This document shows, piece after piece, positions 29,161 through 43,195 of a stretch of 64,000 bases of DNA. Within the stretch, counting starts at the first letter, position 1, and each line of letters begins with the position of its first letter. A model generated the notes under the pieces. That model made no database searches and had not been told where the DNA came from. It saw only the letters and a program-made list of their open reading frames with translations. Made by a program: the position numbers and the translations under genes. The stretch is from contig OZ231126.1 of the NCBI GenBank assembly GCA_965153355.1, forward strand, positions 41,912,001-41,976,000. Reading direction: 5' to 3'. The DNA is from Flaccisagitta enflata. Taxonomy: Eukaryota > Chaetognatha > Sagittoidea > Aphragmophora.

Positions 29161-29512
29161 AAATGATAGGACTGGGAAAGGTGGGATTTTCTATTCTGAT
29201 TTTTGACATTTACTTGAATTTTGCCATTTGTGAATTGTTACAACACTGAACTTAGGCCCCAAAGAACAAAACCCTGAAAGAAACGAAGGGGACAATAGTT
29301 TATATACATATGGATGAATGGATGGATGGACGGATGGACGGCAGATGGGCGATGGATAGATGGGCAGATAGGCAGGCAGATGGATGAGCCAGACTTAATT
29401 CCCTCTGTATTTGAGACTTTGTCCCTTCAAGGCCACTGCCCAAGCTGTCACAAAGGCATAGCTCAAGAATCCCAATTCATAAAGCAGAAGCTTGTATTTC
29501 TTTTTTTTGCAG

Positions 29513-29640
<128 letters not shown>

Positions 29641-29779
29641 CAGAAGACAAAGCTTCTGTCGATTTTTTGTCATCCAAAATTTCACGTTACCTACCTACCT
29701 ACCTCTGTACCTACCTACCTCCCTCCCTAACTACATACCTACCTACTTACGGACACTCCCTCTTATAGAGTCGCTTTGC

Positions 29780-32700
29780 AAGTATGGATAAGGGAGACTA
29801 GACAGCAGCGGTGAAATGTTTCATTATCCCTTCGTTATATTTTCCCTTTGCCTGCTTTTCTCCTTGGTTAAACGTGGGATAGAGCTCATTTGTAATTATG
29901 TTTTCCACCTACGACGCAATGAACGCTTCATTCCGACTGCTGAATCTCAATAATGCTTCACCATTTTACGATTGATTGCGCACTAGTACTTACCATTATC
30001 TTCACTCTCCTCGGCCTCATTCTGCTGCTTCTTTTCCAGTTATTGTTTTAGTTACTAAACATGAACTAAGATCACAGCGTTACTATTATGTCACACCATG
30101 AGATATCCAGTTATCTGTTACTTCATAAATTGTTAACTCAGCATTTTACTTATCGTGACTGTTAAATGTTGCAGCTTTTGACAGAATTATTCATTTGAAT
30201 ACACAGTGTGAACAAGTTATGTGTTGTAAAATGTCGGAGCCCTGTTGTCAGAAGCAGCGGTTTTGAAAAACCTTTGCCCAACAGTTATCACTTGCCCACA
30301 TCAGCGACTCGCTGGCCTGCTCATGAGGTAACTTGACACCGTCAGACGTCAAATTTTTCGCCATCACCTTTTCTTTTTTAGTGTAAAACAACGCCATCGT
30401 TAAAATTGCTCGTCGATGCGTCAATGAGCGGATCTGATTTGAGCGTTTGAGTATCGCACGCACGACGGAGTTATATCACAGACTTTTTTTTGGGTGGTTC
30501 TTCCGGGGAAGGACGTCTCAGGGGATTCGCCGTCTCGCGCGTCCATCTGTTCGACCACTTACCATACCGTTAACTTCATCACGTTTCACCTCAGACCGTT
30601 TTCAATAACTGGCTTCGCTCAACACGCCAGGCTCACCTGGCTCGTGCCCACCCAGCCTGCCACCTGGCTCATGCCAACCCGGCTCAGGCTCAAATTCTGG
30701 TTCAACAGTTCAGGTCAATGGTCTTCAGAACACGTTTCATAGGCTCATCCAACACCAGTTCTTCTTCCAGTACTTCAGTCATCTTCAGGCCCAAATTAGG
30801 CTCATTATGTTCGTAAAGAGCAACAGCTTCAACACCCGACGCGCTGGGGAAAGCTTCTTTAATCAGCGCGTGACTATATATTCAATAATAAAGGTCATAT
30901 GGCGAAGTCTCAGCTCTACAGGTTCTTCGGACGCGTTTTGTTTTCATTACATCATGTGCAGGGCATGGTATCACATATGTTACACATATTTGCAGACAGC
31001 CTATTCCACAGCCACACTCCATCAAACAATATCGGGAGACTGAGAATTTTCCTAGTCAGCCGTAATAATCTGACCAAAATAGCTTCACAATGCACGTTAA
31101 ATTAAACTTACCAAATACTTCAAGGTTATGCTTGTTTGATCCAGCACAACCAAAATCCCAAACTTCTTTGAAATGTGAGCTGACACAAAATTTGTTTTTT
31201 GAATGAAACACAGCACTTTGGATCTAAGAACCGTGTCTCCCCACAATCCCCACTTTTTTAGAAAATCCTTCATTATGTTTGTCTCCTAGCTCAAGAAGTT
31301 CGTTTTATCATCGAGATCAACACAGCATATAAAGTTACGCACTCGTAACAATTAAGAAAGATTGCCCGTTGCTCGTTGTTGACGCAAGAGACACATGTAA
31401 CATGATTCGATTTAGATCCGAGGTCACATTATATTAAGAGCATACGACATTGCCAGTTTATGCTTGATATCAGTCCATAAATACCATTCCATATTTTACT
31501 GTTGTATATAGGCGAGCGCGTGCACGAGACTCTATAACCTTCAGGACATGGATAGCCCGTCCGTCGGTACCTGCCAGCATTAATGGCAGTGCATCACTTG
31601 CCTTGATATTTTTTAATATTTTTAAACATTTTTTGGATGCGATTTAGTAGTCAGAATCATAAATCTGCTGAATGAAAGATAATACAGAAGATTGCAACAG
31701 CGCAGCTTAAATGCCATCAAAGTAGTTCATTTAAACGGAGCACGGAATGCCTCACATGTGAATGCAATATTGTTGAAGGTTAATCTTAAAAGGATCAGCC
31801 TCGATTAAGAACAATTTAATAACGTAACTTCTGGATGCAAAAACACGTCACCATTAGAGACGAAAATTTTTTTCAAAATCATTATTGATATCATCGATGT
31901 GAAAACGCGCTTGCTGATACCTATACGCCTTTTGACTGTTTTCTGCTAACATACTAGCGTTATAGCGCGTTGTTTTAGGTTTTTCGCTTAACGATTGAAT
32001 TTATAATGAAAATTAATAACATGTTGGGTATGAATATAAACACGACCACTGAAGTTTTACTGTCATGATAATGATCTATATCATTTGGGAATGATGGTGA
32101 TTTTGCCTTATACTGCTTTCGTGACTTAATATCTGCTTTGCTGGTTGCCTGTTCAGGCCTGGTCCACCTGGCCCAGCCTACTTTGTCAAATGTTCACTAC
32201 ACAATATACGTGGAGTGTCTAGTAATGTGTCTGGCCTAGCAAACACACAACATTTCAATGTCGAGGTGGGAAGGCAGGATCGCTGCCCACGGTGGCTGCC
32301 ATCGCCCGCCTGCCTTCGCCAGCTTCCTCCTGTCTCTCTCATCTCCTCTTTCTCTTCTCTGAGACAAATTGGCAGTGACCCAGGTCACACAGAGAGGGGC
32401 AAACCACCACACCGCCCACCACACACTTCACACATAGCAGCGTCTAAAATGCCAGTTCACATTGTCTCGACACCGGATCATTATATTAAATGATAGTGCC
32501 TTCTATAGAGTTGCATCCGCAACAGAGCGGAGATTTGGTAAAACAAGATATAAATCAAAACTATAAAAAGAACAGGTAAAATTATCTTTTATTAGAGGTT
32601 ACCCCTTGTGTACACAGATGAAAAAGAAAAATCTGAAACCAGATTTAATAAAAGGTCGTTTCAATATAACCAGAATGGGTGCCTTATTGCTATATAAAGC

Positions 32701-32900
32701 TGTTTGTCACACTTAGTCTCAACTCCTTGGAAACAGGTTATTATCACAATGATAAGACTCTAATACTGAGACACTTCTCATTATAATTAGATATAAAATT
32801 ATCAATCTATTATTTGCAACTATCTCTGACACTACTACTGTTTGTAACAGTCAACTTTTTCTGTTCTTCCACAAATGATCACACCCCACATTGTCTGCTT
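29780..32900. other. Gene-poor stretch, nothing recognised
   Basis: No exon supported. It includes a degraded copy of the 8.4-8.9 kb repeat at 31100-31350 and one hairpin-family end at 31510-31540 (GCGCGTGCACGAGACTCTATAA). Confidence 0.5.
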
Positions 32901-32904
<4 letters not shown>

Positions 32905-32965
<61 letters not shown>

Positions 32966-32990
32966 ACACACACACACACACCACACACAT
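32905..32990. repeat. (AC)n microsatellite
   Basis: CA dinucleotide with two CCACAC interruptions. Confidence 0.97.
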
Positions 32991-32999
32991 TCACAATAA

Positions 33000-35928
33000 A
33001 TACATACACACACATCTTTTCACATACGGTAGGAAGAACAAGATATGTTATACGATAGTTCAATTCACACGGTGCTGTTGAATATATGCCTGTTATATTT
33101 GGCTCGTTTTCGCCCATATCAGATATTTCGTTTAACATGTTATTTGTATACTTCAGTGGAAGGTAGCCAGAATGCGCTGAGCCTCAACACTTCCGCGTCG
33201 CGCCTGGCACGCAGCGTGCATGCTTTTATCGTGTGGTATCAGGATTAAGATATTTGTTCATTCGAGGAATTTTATCTGAATGAACACATCCCAGTTAAAC
33301 ATGTTGTACCTTCCTCATTTTTCGTTTAGCTTCACTGTTATAAAACGCAGTTTAAGACAAGACAGATGTGTGTACAGAGGATAGTGGTATTAGATGCAGA
33401 TAGATGATGACAGATGACAGACAGACAGATAAAGACAAGACAAGACAGATAGACAGATAGCAGACAGATGATTGACAGATACATCGATCGACGATAGACG
33501 TCGGCTTCACCAAAGCGCATCCGCCGAGCTTATTCATGCCCAGCGTTATCTGCTGGCGATTGCATTTACAAGAAAGCCGTTTAACTAAACCTGAATGAAT
33601 ATCATTACTTTTTCCTTTCTGTCTTTACGAGATTAAAACATCGACTTTATGTTGATTATCGGTTGTCTTAATTTTTGAATATTCAGAGAAATACATTTTT
33701 ATATAGTGTTAACTTGTAATTAAATTACAGTATAATCACACTTTCTTGTTATATCTTGACAAACATGCTGCTATGAATTTTAAAGATGACATTGTAATAA
33801 ATAATTTTTCATTTTGCAAAGATCAGTGAGTGTATCTGTTTGTTACATAATACAAAAAACATGCTTATGAAACATATGCTCATGTATAGATTTTAGCATT
33901 ATAATATTTATTACTTGTTACTGAGCTTCAAATACAATAATAACAATAAGATAGATGTTTAGGCGTTATAAATAACAAGAGCATGTCAGTATAGCATGTT
34001 CATCTGTGAGTATGTTTTGACTGAGTCATTTAGCTCATTTGGCTTCTGTTTCTGATTTCAAAATCATAACAAAGAACGTTTTTGATTATGATTTTTGAAT
34101 ATTTTTACTCATCTGTTGCTTATCGTCCATTCGCAACCACTATATTAAAACGTTTTACGATTCAACAACAACGATCGAAAACAAAGTTGGTGAAATAATC
34201 ACGCTACTTTTTTCATATATTAATACGGTGTAAAAGATTGTTTTTAAATTTACTTGATTAATCGATGTTAATCAACATAAATGAATGTAAAAGAAAATAC
34301 AGAATCCCAGAGTGTGTAAGATACATTTGTCGGCAATGAAGATTGCACAATATAAAGCGTCATTTGATAACATCACATCGCACACAGTTAATGAATTTTT
34401 AAGATCTTTACTATTTTTATTTGTTAAATTTCACTAATCTCCTATCAGTGACCTTCTAGCTGTTATCTTGTATTCACAGATTCTGCATCAGCACATCCGT
34501 GAATTGCAATCAAGCTTACACACACAAATGATATGATCACACGGCTAGACTGAGATACTTGGTCATTATCACCATTGAAAATAATGAAAAAACCAATCTT
34601 TTTCAGAAATTATGTATCATATTACCAAATCTAGATGCAGATGCTGGAAGTATATATATTTTTGTTTATCTTTTGTTGTGTAACGTAGGTCGAATGAAAT
34701 TGTAAAACTAAAAAGCCTTAGGAATTTTCTTGTTTACATTGTCGCCACACTCAGATAAATAGTACTAAGATCTGACATTTTGGTATGCTATTCAGACACT
34801 GACAAACTGCATTAAAGAAAAATCTGACATTTAATAAACTAGATGACATCAAATGTTCATTGAATCATTAACACCTTTTCTTAGTTTATAAACAAAATCT
34901 TAGCAGTTATAAACACTTTACCTTATGAGCTAATTTTGTTAAAGGAGTTTTAAAGATTTTCTTAGTGTATTATTAAAATAGTACATTGTATTTAACTACC
35001 AAAATGGAAATGCAATTTTTGTTATCCAAACACACAGCTTTCTAGTTTATATTAGGCCCATCTATGTGAATATCCATTTTTTAATACAGAAACACTTCAA
35101 TTACTTCACCTGTTTTTTAACAGATGTTTAAATTTACACTAATTTAGTTATCTGTTAAGTTTCAGAAGTCCATCCATCACTTCAGTCATCCATCACACTT
35201 TACATTATTTATATCACACGTTTAACACACACTTCACAAAACAAACTAGTGTTGTAGATCATAAATCAAGACATGCTAATGATATTGTGTGGTTCATTTA
35301 CCTGAATGTTATCTGCTCATTTTAAGATATATTGAGGCAAAATACTACATTTTTTTTTTTAAATATGAGAATTAGCTACGAGCAAAATAGCAATGAGACT
35401 ATAAACCTGATACCTCTGTTGTTTCATTCCTGCTAGAACAAATTGTCTGAAATAAACAAGATACGTTCACCACCCTCTGCATGTTCAGCTATGAGCTGAA
35501 CAAAGCTATAGATTATAGATAAAAACATGCTCTCTTTACCACGACACAGGTCTCCCCATATTGTCTAGTTTGCTGAGTCGCTGATTTAATAGAGCAAAAT
35601 TTAATTTAATGCACACCATAATAAAATCTGCTTCGCCAGTTTCGCTGCTCAATTTCCACGCTGCCATCGTTACATTTGATCGCCACGATTCATCAGTCAT
35701 TATTGACATCACACATCAATAAATGATTGATACACAGATAGAATGACGATGGAAGACAGACGCACAGTATTGCACAGATGACAGAGCCAGATAGACAGAC
35801 AGATGACAGATATCGCACATGATGTACAGACAGAGCAGATAGCTAACAGATAAACAGACAGACAGATAGACAGATAGAAACGGTTAGAGCGATAGATGAC
35901 TTATTACACTCAAATGACAGATATATTA

Positions 35929-36013
<85 letters not shown>

Positions 36014-37068
36014 AGTAACCGACATAGAATAAAATACGATCATCCTTTTTGAGGTTCAGTTGCACAGCGCTTGAAGGCCAGATGATCCATGCCACACAGA
36101 TACTTTTCCTTTCTCCTCTCTTCTCCTCCCCACAGCAACAGCACTAAGCTCAAACACAGTCCAGCACCCAATCTTCTTTATATGAATCTCAGCTTCATCG
36201 CTATTCACCCACAACTTCAGTTTATGACTTCAATATAAAGAAGAACATACTTTCGCCTCCTTCGCTTCCTGAATGAAGTTAAACGTTTGTCTTGTCTGGC
36301 ATCAAAATCTACTGGTATCTGTTGAAGACAAATTGTGCCTGAGTTCAGGTACTCATGTTATCCAGTCCTGAGTTTTTGGTAAACATCCACTAATATATAT
36401 CCAGCCTGAATAAACTGCTCAGCTCAACACTGCCTAGCTTTCACTGACTAAGCTTAAATCTCACCAAAGTTAACCATTTTGAACAACTGCTTTTGAAGAA
36501 ACATTAGTTTTAGTTCATCCAGCTCCGCTGCCCTATCCAGCTCGCGCTTCGTCGCCAGGTCTTATCCCGATCGTTCCTTCATTCATCGTTATACGGTCGC
36601 CGACCATCTGACGCTTGCATTCAGCCCACCACCCACGGTGTTCGTCACGCTCGACGCCCAGTGATGTCACCATTGCACGCTGGGTTATTGTCAGTCGCAT
36701 TAACGAACACGATCAAACGTTGTTAGTCGATATGAATTTCAACCAGTTCAAACTCATTATGTGAGCTGTAGATATGTGTAATAATATTCAACTTAATGCT
36801 TGAGAATACTGATAAATTTAAAATACAATCATTCAAAGATCATGCACCATTTTTATTGCCTTTTTTTTCTTAGTATTGACTGATTCAAATTATAAACTGC
36901 ACATTAAATGAAGACTAAACTCCAGGAGAGAAAGATGGCAAGAAGAGCGTTGAACAAACAATCACCACTGACAGAAATGAAAGATGAAAATATGAACAAG
37001 GTGATTGTTATAGAGGTTGTGAAGAAATAATAACAGTTTATATATAATTATAGAGAGAAATATATATA

Positions 37069-37125
<57 letters not shown>

Positions 37126-37231
37126 ATATATTTATTAATATATATATACTAACCAACACTCAGAAGATATACATTAGAGTTATAGTAGATTGATGTTATC
37201 ACAGATGAGACTGCTTGATTATGTTAGAGAC

Positions 37232-37281
<50 letters not shown>

Positions 37282-37430
37282 CACATCCCGATAGATAAAC
37301 ATTTACCTATCCATTTCGTTCATCGTTATTCAACTATCACCCATCTATTCATCTATCTTTCTGTTCGTTCAGTTCATCTGGTCCGTGTTTTGTTGTCGTT
37401 AATCTTTATATTGTTGGTTGTTACTACATT
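33000..37430. other. AT-rich stretch with (TA)n runs, no gene recognised
   Basis: Higher AT than the surroundings, with TA runs at 35931-36008, 37055-37122 and 37233-37280, and degenerate CAGA/GATA tracts near 33400 and 35750. 35350-35530 is the reverse complement of part of the 2 kb element (47510-47690; shared GCTACGAGCAAAATAGCAAT). No open frame longer than background was seen. Confidence 0.6.
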
Positions 37431-40400
37431 CACTTTTCGCTCATTAATCCTTAAAATTTACCAGGCCTGATCTTTGAAATTTTGATATTGATCCGCCGTG
37501 TTGTAGCATGGATGTACTTATGTTCAATCTCAAGATTTCCTATTAGGTTTAAGTCAGTCAAATTGGCCTTAGAAAATTGAGGGGATTTGCTTAAAAATCC
37601 CAGGCTTTCCCAGTCGAGAGGCCGTGCGGCCATATGATTGAAAAATGTTCAGTTTTTTTTACACAATGTGTTCACTCACATCCTAAACTATGAGCAGACC
37701 ATCTCACTAGGTTTCAAAGTATTGGTTGATGCGTAGATATCATCTTAAAGTTAGGGAAAGGACATGATTACTACCTCTATTCTACACCCTTTTAAACAGA
37801 GTGACTCTGTAAACATTAGGGTGTTTGTTTTCCTCTAAATTTGCAAATCTATCTTTGGTCTTACTGAATTATGATGGTTTGGACTCAGATGAGTCAAATT
37901 TTCAATTTTAAAGTCAATATTCATTGATTAAGCATGTCCATTCTTACTTATAAATATCATATTGTAAAAAGGCAAAAATCGCTACTAACTTAAGAAAAAA
38001 TCAATTTGTTGACTTGAATCTTTTTCCTAATGACATTTTTTCCTGTACACTATCATTACCATTGACCCAACCACCCAAAATGCTAAAAAAACTCATTGTA
38101 ACCTATATTTCTTATGATTTATTATATCTCACATCTTAAAAAGACAAAAACGCTTATATTTCAAAACAGATGAACTTTTACTGACCCAATTTTTTCTAAT
38201 TAATCATTTCCCCTTCTTGACTATCCATTACATAGACAAACCACCCCAATGCTAAACCCCTTATAAGGGCGTAGACTACCGGAGAATCATGCCGTAACTG
38301 AGTCACAGTCGTTTGAGCGCTTAAATTTGAATATTTTTGCGGGATCTATTTTCTTGTGGTAGACTCTTCCAAGTAAACATTAAGAGGAAAGCTCAGAGCA
38401 AAAAAAAAAACCTCAAAAATGGTTAACCTATTAGGATTTTGAAGCGTTTGGAGTGAAAAAAGGGTATATGCTATATTACTACATTCACTTTTCGCTCGTT
38501 AATCCTTAAAATTTACCAGGCCTGATCTTTGAAATTTTGATATTGATCCGCCGTGTTGTAGCATGGATGTTATGTTCAATCTCAAGCTTTCCTATTAGGT
38601 TTTAGTCAGTCAAATTGGCCTTTGAAAATTGAGGGGATTTGCTTAAAAATCCCAGGCTTTCCCTGTCGAGAGGCCGTACGGCCATATGATTGAAAAATGT
38701 TCAGTTTTTTTTTCACAATGTGTTCACTCACATCCTAAACTATGAGCAGACCCTCCCACTAGGTTTCAAAAGTATTGGTTGATGCGTAGATATCATCTTA
38801 AAGTTAGGGAAAGGACATAGTTCTCCCTACTCTACCACCCTTTTTAAACAGGTGACTCTACATAAACATTAGGATGTTTGTTTTCCTCCCTAAATTTGCA
38901 AATCTGTCTTTGGTCTTCACTGAATTATGATGGTTTGGACTCAGATAGGTCAAATTTTCAATTTTAAAGTCAATATTCCTTGATTAAGCATGTCCATTCT
39001 TACTTATAAATATCATATTGTAAAAAGGCAAAAATCGCTTCTAACTTAAGAAAAAATCAGTTTTTTGACCTGATTTTTTTTCCTAATGACATTTTTTCCT
39101 GTGCACTATCCATTACCATTGACCAACCACCCAAAATGCTAAAAAAACTCATTGTAACCTATATTTCATATGATTTATCATATATCACATCTTAAAAAGA
39201 CAAAAACGCTTATATTTTCAAAACGCAGTTGAACTTTTGGCCAATTTTTTTCCTAGTGTCATTACATGCTTGACTATCCATGCCATAGACAAACCACCCA
39301 AAATGCTGAAAAAACCCCCTTATAAAAAGGCGGCAGACTACGGAGAATCATGCCGTAACTTTAGTCACAGTCGTTTGGGCGCTTAAATTTGAATTTTTTT
39401 GCGGGATCTATTTTCTTGTGGTGGACTCTTCCCAAAGTAAACATTAAGAGGAAGCGCTCAGGCAAAAACCTCAAAATGGTTAACCTATTAGGATTTTGAA
39501 GCGTTTGGAGTGAAAAAAGGGTATATGCTATATTACTACATTCACTTTTCGCTCGTTAATCCTGAAAATTTACCAGGCCTGATCTTTGAAATTTTGATAT
39601 TGATCCGCCGTGTTGTAGCATGGATGTACTTATGTTCAATCTCAAGCTTTCCTATTAGGTTTTAGTCAGTCAAATTGGCCTTTGAAAATTGAGGGGATTT
39701 GCTTAAAAATCCCAGGCTTTCCCTGTCGAGAGGCCGTACGGCCATATGATTGAAAAATGTTCAGTTTTTTTCACAATGTGTTCGCTCACATCCTAAACTA
39801 TGAGCAGACCCTCCCTGGTTTCAAAAGTATTGGTTGATGCGTAGATATCATCTTAAAGTTAGGGAAAGGACATAGTTCTCCCTCTATTCTACACCCTTTT
39901 AAACAGGTGACTCTACATAAACATTAGGGTGTTTGTTTTCCTCTAAATTTGCAAATCTATCTTTGGTCTTACTGAATTATGATGGTTTGGACTCAGATGA
40001 GTCAAATTTTCAATTTTAAAGTCAATATTCATTGATTAAGCATGTCCATTCTTACTTATAAATATCATATTGTAAAAAGGCAAAAATCGCTTCTAACTTA
40101 AGAAAAAATCAGTTTTTTGACCTGATTTTTTTTCCTAATGACATTTTTTCCTGTGCACTATCCATTACCATTGACCAACCACCCAAAATGCTAAAAAAAC
40201 TCATTGTAACCTATATTTCATATGATTTATTATATATCACGTCTTAAAAAAAAATAAAAAGACAAAAACGCTTATATTTTCAAAACGATTGAACTTTTTG
40301 ACCCAATTTTTTTTCCTAGTGTCATTTCCCTTCTTGACTATCCATTACCATAACAGACAAACCACCCAAAATGCTGAAAAACCCCCTTATAAGAGCGTAG

Positions 40401-42026
40401 ACTACCAGAATCATGCCGTAACTGAGTGCAGTGGATTTTGAGCGCTTAAGTTTTGAATTTTTGGGGATCTATTTTCTTGTGGTGACCTCTTCAAATAACA
40501 TTAAGAAGCGCTCAGGGCAAAAAAACCTCAAAATGGTTAACCTGTGGGATTTTGAAGCGTTTGGAGTGAAAAAAGGGTATATGCTATATTACTACATTTA
40601 CACTTTTCGAACGTTAGTCCTTAAAATTTACCTGGAGTCATCTTTGGAATTTTGATATTGATCCACCGTGTTGTAGCATGGATGTACTTATGTTCAATCT
40701 CCAAGCTTTCCTATTAGGTTTAGTCAAATTGGCCTTTGAAAATTGAGGGATTTGGAAATCCCCAGGCTTTCCCACAATCGAGAGGCAGTGCGTACATATG
40801 ATTGAAAAATGTTCAGTTTTTTTTTCGCAATGTGTTCACTCACATCCTAAACTATAAGGCAGACCCATCATGGTTCACAAAAGTATTGGTTGATGCGTAG
40901 ATATCATCCCAAAGTTAGGGAAAGGAGACAAACCACCCAAAATGCTGAAAAAACCCCCCTTTTAAACAGGTGACTCTACATAAACATTAGGGTGTTTGTT
41001 TTCCTTTAAATTTGCAAATCTATCTTTGGTCTTACTGAATTATGATGGTTTGGACTCAGATGAGTCAAATTTTCAATTTTAAAGTCAATATTCATTGATT
41101 AAGCATGTCCATTCTTACTTATAAATATCATATCATAAAAAGGCAAAAATCGCTTCTAACTTAAGAAAAAATCAGTTTTTTGACCTGATTTTTTTTCCTA
41201 ATGTCATTTTTTCCTGTGCACTATCCATTACCATTGACCAACCACCCAAAATGCTAAAAAAACTCATTGTAACCTATATTTCATATGATTTATCATATAT
41301 CACATCTTAAAAAGACAAAAACGCTTATATTTTCAAAACGATTGAACTTTTTGACCCAATTTTTTTTCCTAGTGTCATTTCCCCTTCTTGACTATCCATT
41401 ACCATAGACAAACCACCCAAAATGCTGAAAAAAACCCCTTATAAGGGCGTGAGACTACCAGAGAATCATGCCGTAACTGAGTCACAGTCGTTTGAGCGCT
41501 TAGAATTTGATATTTTTGCGGGATCTATTTTCTTGTGGTAGACTCTTCCAAAGTAAACATTAAGAGGAAGCGCTCAGAGCAAAAAAAAACCTCAAAAATG
41601 GTTAACCTATTAGGATTTTGAAGCGTTTGGAGTGAAAAAAGGGTATATGCTATATTACTACATTCACTTTTCGCTCGTTAATCCTTAAAATTTACCAGGC
41701 CTGATCTTTGAAATTTTGATATTGATCCGCCGTGTTGTAGCATGGATGTACTTATGTTCAATCTCAAGCTTTCCTATTAGGTTTTAGTCAGTCAAATTGG
41801 CCTTTGAAAATTGAGGGGATTTGCTTAAAAATCCCAGGCTTTCCCTGTCGAGAGGCCGTACGGCCATATGATTGAAAAATGTTCAGTTTTTTTTTCACAA
41901 TGTGTTCACTCACATCCTAAACTATGAGCAGACCCTCCCACTAGGTTTCAAAAGTATTGGTTGATGCGTAGATATCATCTTAAAGTTAGGGAAAGGACAT
42001 AGTTCTCCCTATATTCTACACCCTTA
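37431..42026. repeat. Satellite of about 1.05 kb tandem units, 4.35 copies
   Basis: The word TTACTACATTCACTTTTCGC (or a close variant) recurs at 37431, 38476, 39533, 40589 and 41655, giving unit lengths of 1045, 1057, 1056 and 1066. Units differ mainly by small indels, often in homopolymers. Each unit contains an internal half-repeat about 160 bp apart (two blocks with ACAAACCACCCAAAATGCT). There is no conserved open frame. The fifth unit is cut after about 370 bases, exactly where the right inverted arm begins. Confidence 0.95.
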
Positions 42027-42335
42027 AGGCGTCTGTCAGAATTGAACACTGGAAGGCAGCAGGAGAAACGACCGATATGATAGGCGTGCGACATATAGAG
42101 CCATGCCAAATTCACCCACGGAACTCCATTGAATCTAAGTCGAGTCCACACGATCTGTAACTGATGAAATATCCATCGGTCGGTCGGTCGGTTGGTTGGC
42201 AACACATTGCCTTTCTCAGCATTCGCGATCACTCTGCCCCTACCGGAACCCGTAACCAGCCTAAGTTACAACTGCCCTTTCCCATTCTCTTGCGACTAGG
42301 ATAGAAGTGTAACCGATTCGATCTTGTTTCTTTTT

Positions 42336-42720
42336 AAGTGCGTCCTCGCACTTCTATAAGATGTCACGTCCGTCGGTTGGTTGGTCGGTTGGCCGGCTGG
42401 TCAGTCGGTTGGTCGGTCACGCAAACGTTTGAAATGTGCAAAACGGCTGATTCTGACGTGTTTCTTCATTCCTATCACCTTTCATGCCTTACCACATTCA
42501 TTTTCATTCATTCATTCATTCATTCATTCATTCATTCATTCATTCATTCATTCATTCATTCATTCATTCATTCATTCATTCATTCATTCATTCCTTCATG
42601 CATTCCTTCATTCATTCATTCATTCATTCATTCATTCATTCATCAAAAACGTTCATTCACAAATTCTAAATCAAGCGAGGCACACTTATTGGCCATAACT
42701 TGGCTTTGTTAACTTTATAT
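42336..42720 (+). repeat. (CATT)n-containing dispersed repeat
   Basis: Hairpin AAGTGCGTCCTCGCACTT with TATAAGA, a GTTGGTTGGTCGGTTGG tract, a CATT run at 42507-42642, then sequence ending near TTGGCCATAACTTGG. It is the allele of 6370-6730. A divergent relative is at 52078-52420. Confidence 0.75.
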
Positions 42721-42806
42721 CTCCCTTCCTCCACTTTCCCTTTCTATTTCCTCCCCCCCCCCCTTTCTTCTCTTATGCCATTCCTTTCTCCATATTTTCC
42801 ATCTAG

Positions 42807-43044
42807 TCACAACACGGAAGTGGTGACGTATTTGCTGAATCGTCCGAACGACTTTTGGGGTTCCGACACTTCGTTGGCGCGTTCGTTGGCGCGGACGAAG
42901 GCATCCGGGATGACGGCGGTTCGGCCGCGCAAGTTGGAGCACGAAGCCCACCAATGCGTCGTCGTTCAGTGCAGAGTCGTCTTCCTCAAAATAGGCGAGA
43001 TCGAGACCATCAAAGAAAGATACAACGGAGAAGCGTTCATTCAG
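42807..43044 (+). CDS. Cys-loop receptor-like ligand-binding domain, exon C' (right-arm copy)
   Basis: A 238 bp internal exon with acceptor TTTTCCATCTAG and donor CATTCAG/GTACGC, the same bases as 6039-6276 reversed. It ends in phase 0 after Ala-Phe-Ile-Gln. The next exon, D at 58126, starts in phase 0 with Leu-Lys-Trp-Arg-Glu-Pro. The join reproduces the family pattern of an aliphatic strand, a polar turn and the W-R-E/D-P motif of Cys-loop receptor ligand-binding domains. No upstream exon equivalent to B is on this strand, because satellite DNA replaces the expected sequence 0.8 kb upstream. C' is therefore either a truncated duplicate or the other allele placed here by assembly. Confidence 0.88.
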
Positions 43045-43067
43045 GTACGCGTGTCGTGTGTTTGTGT

Positions 43068-43195
<128 letters not shown>

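Noticed and set aside
37431-42026. CRISPR-like or gene-family interpretation of the tandem 1 kb units
   Set aside because: The units are directly abutted with no unique spacers, and no open frame is conserved between units.
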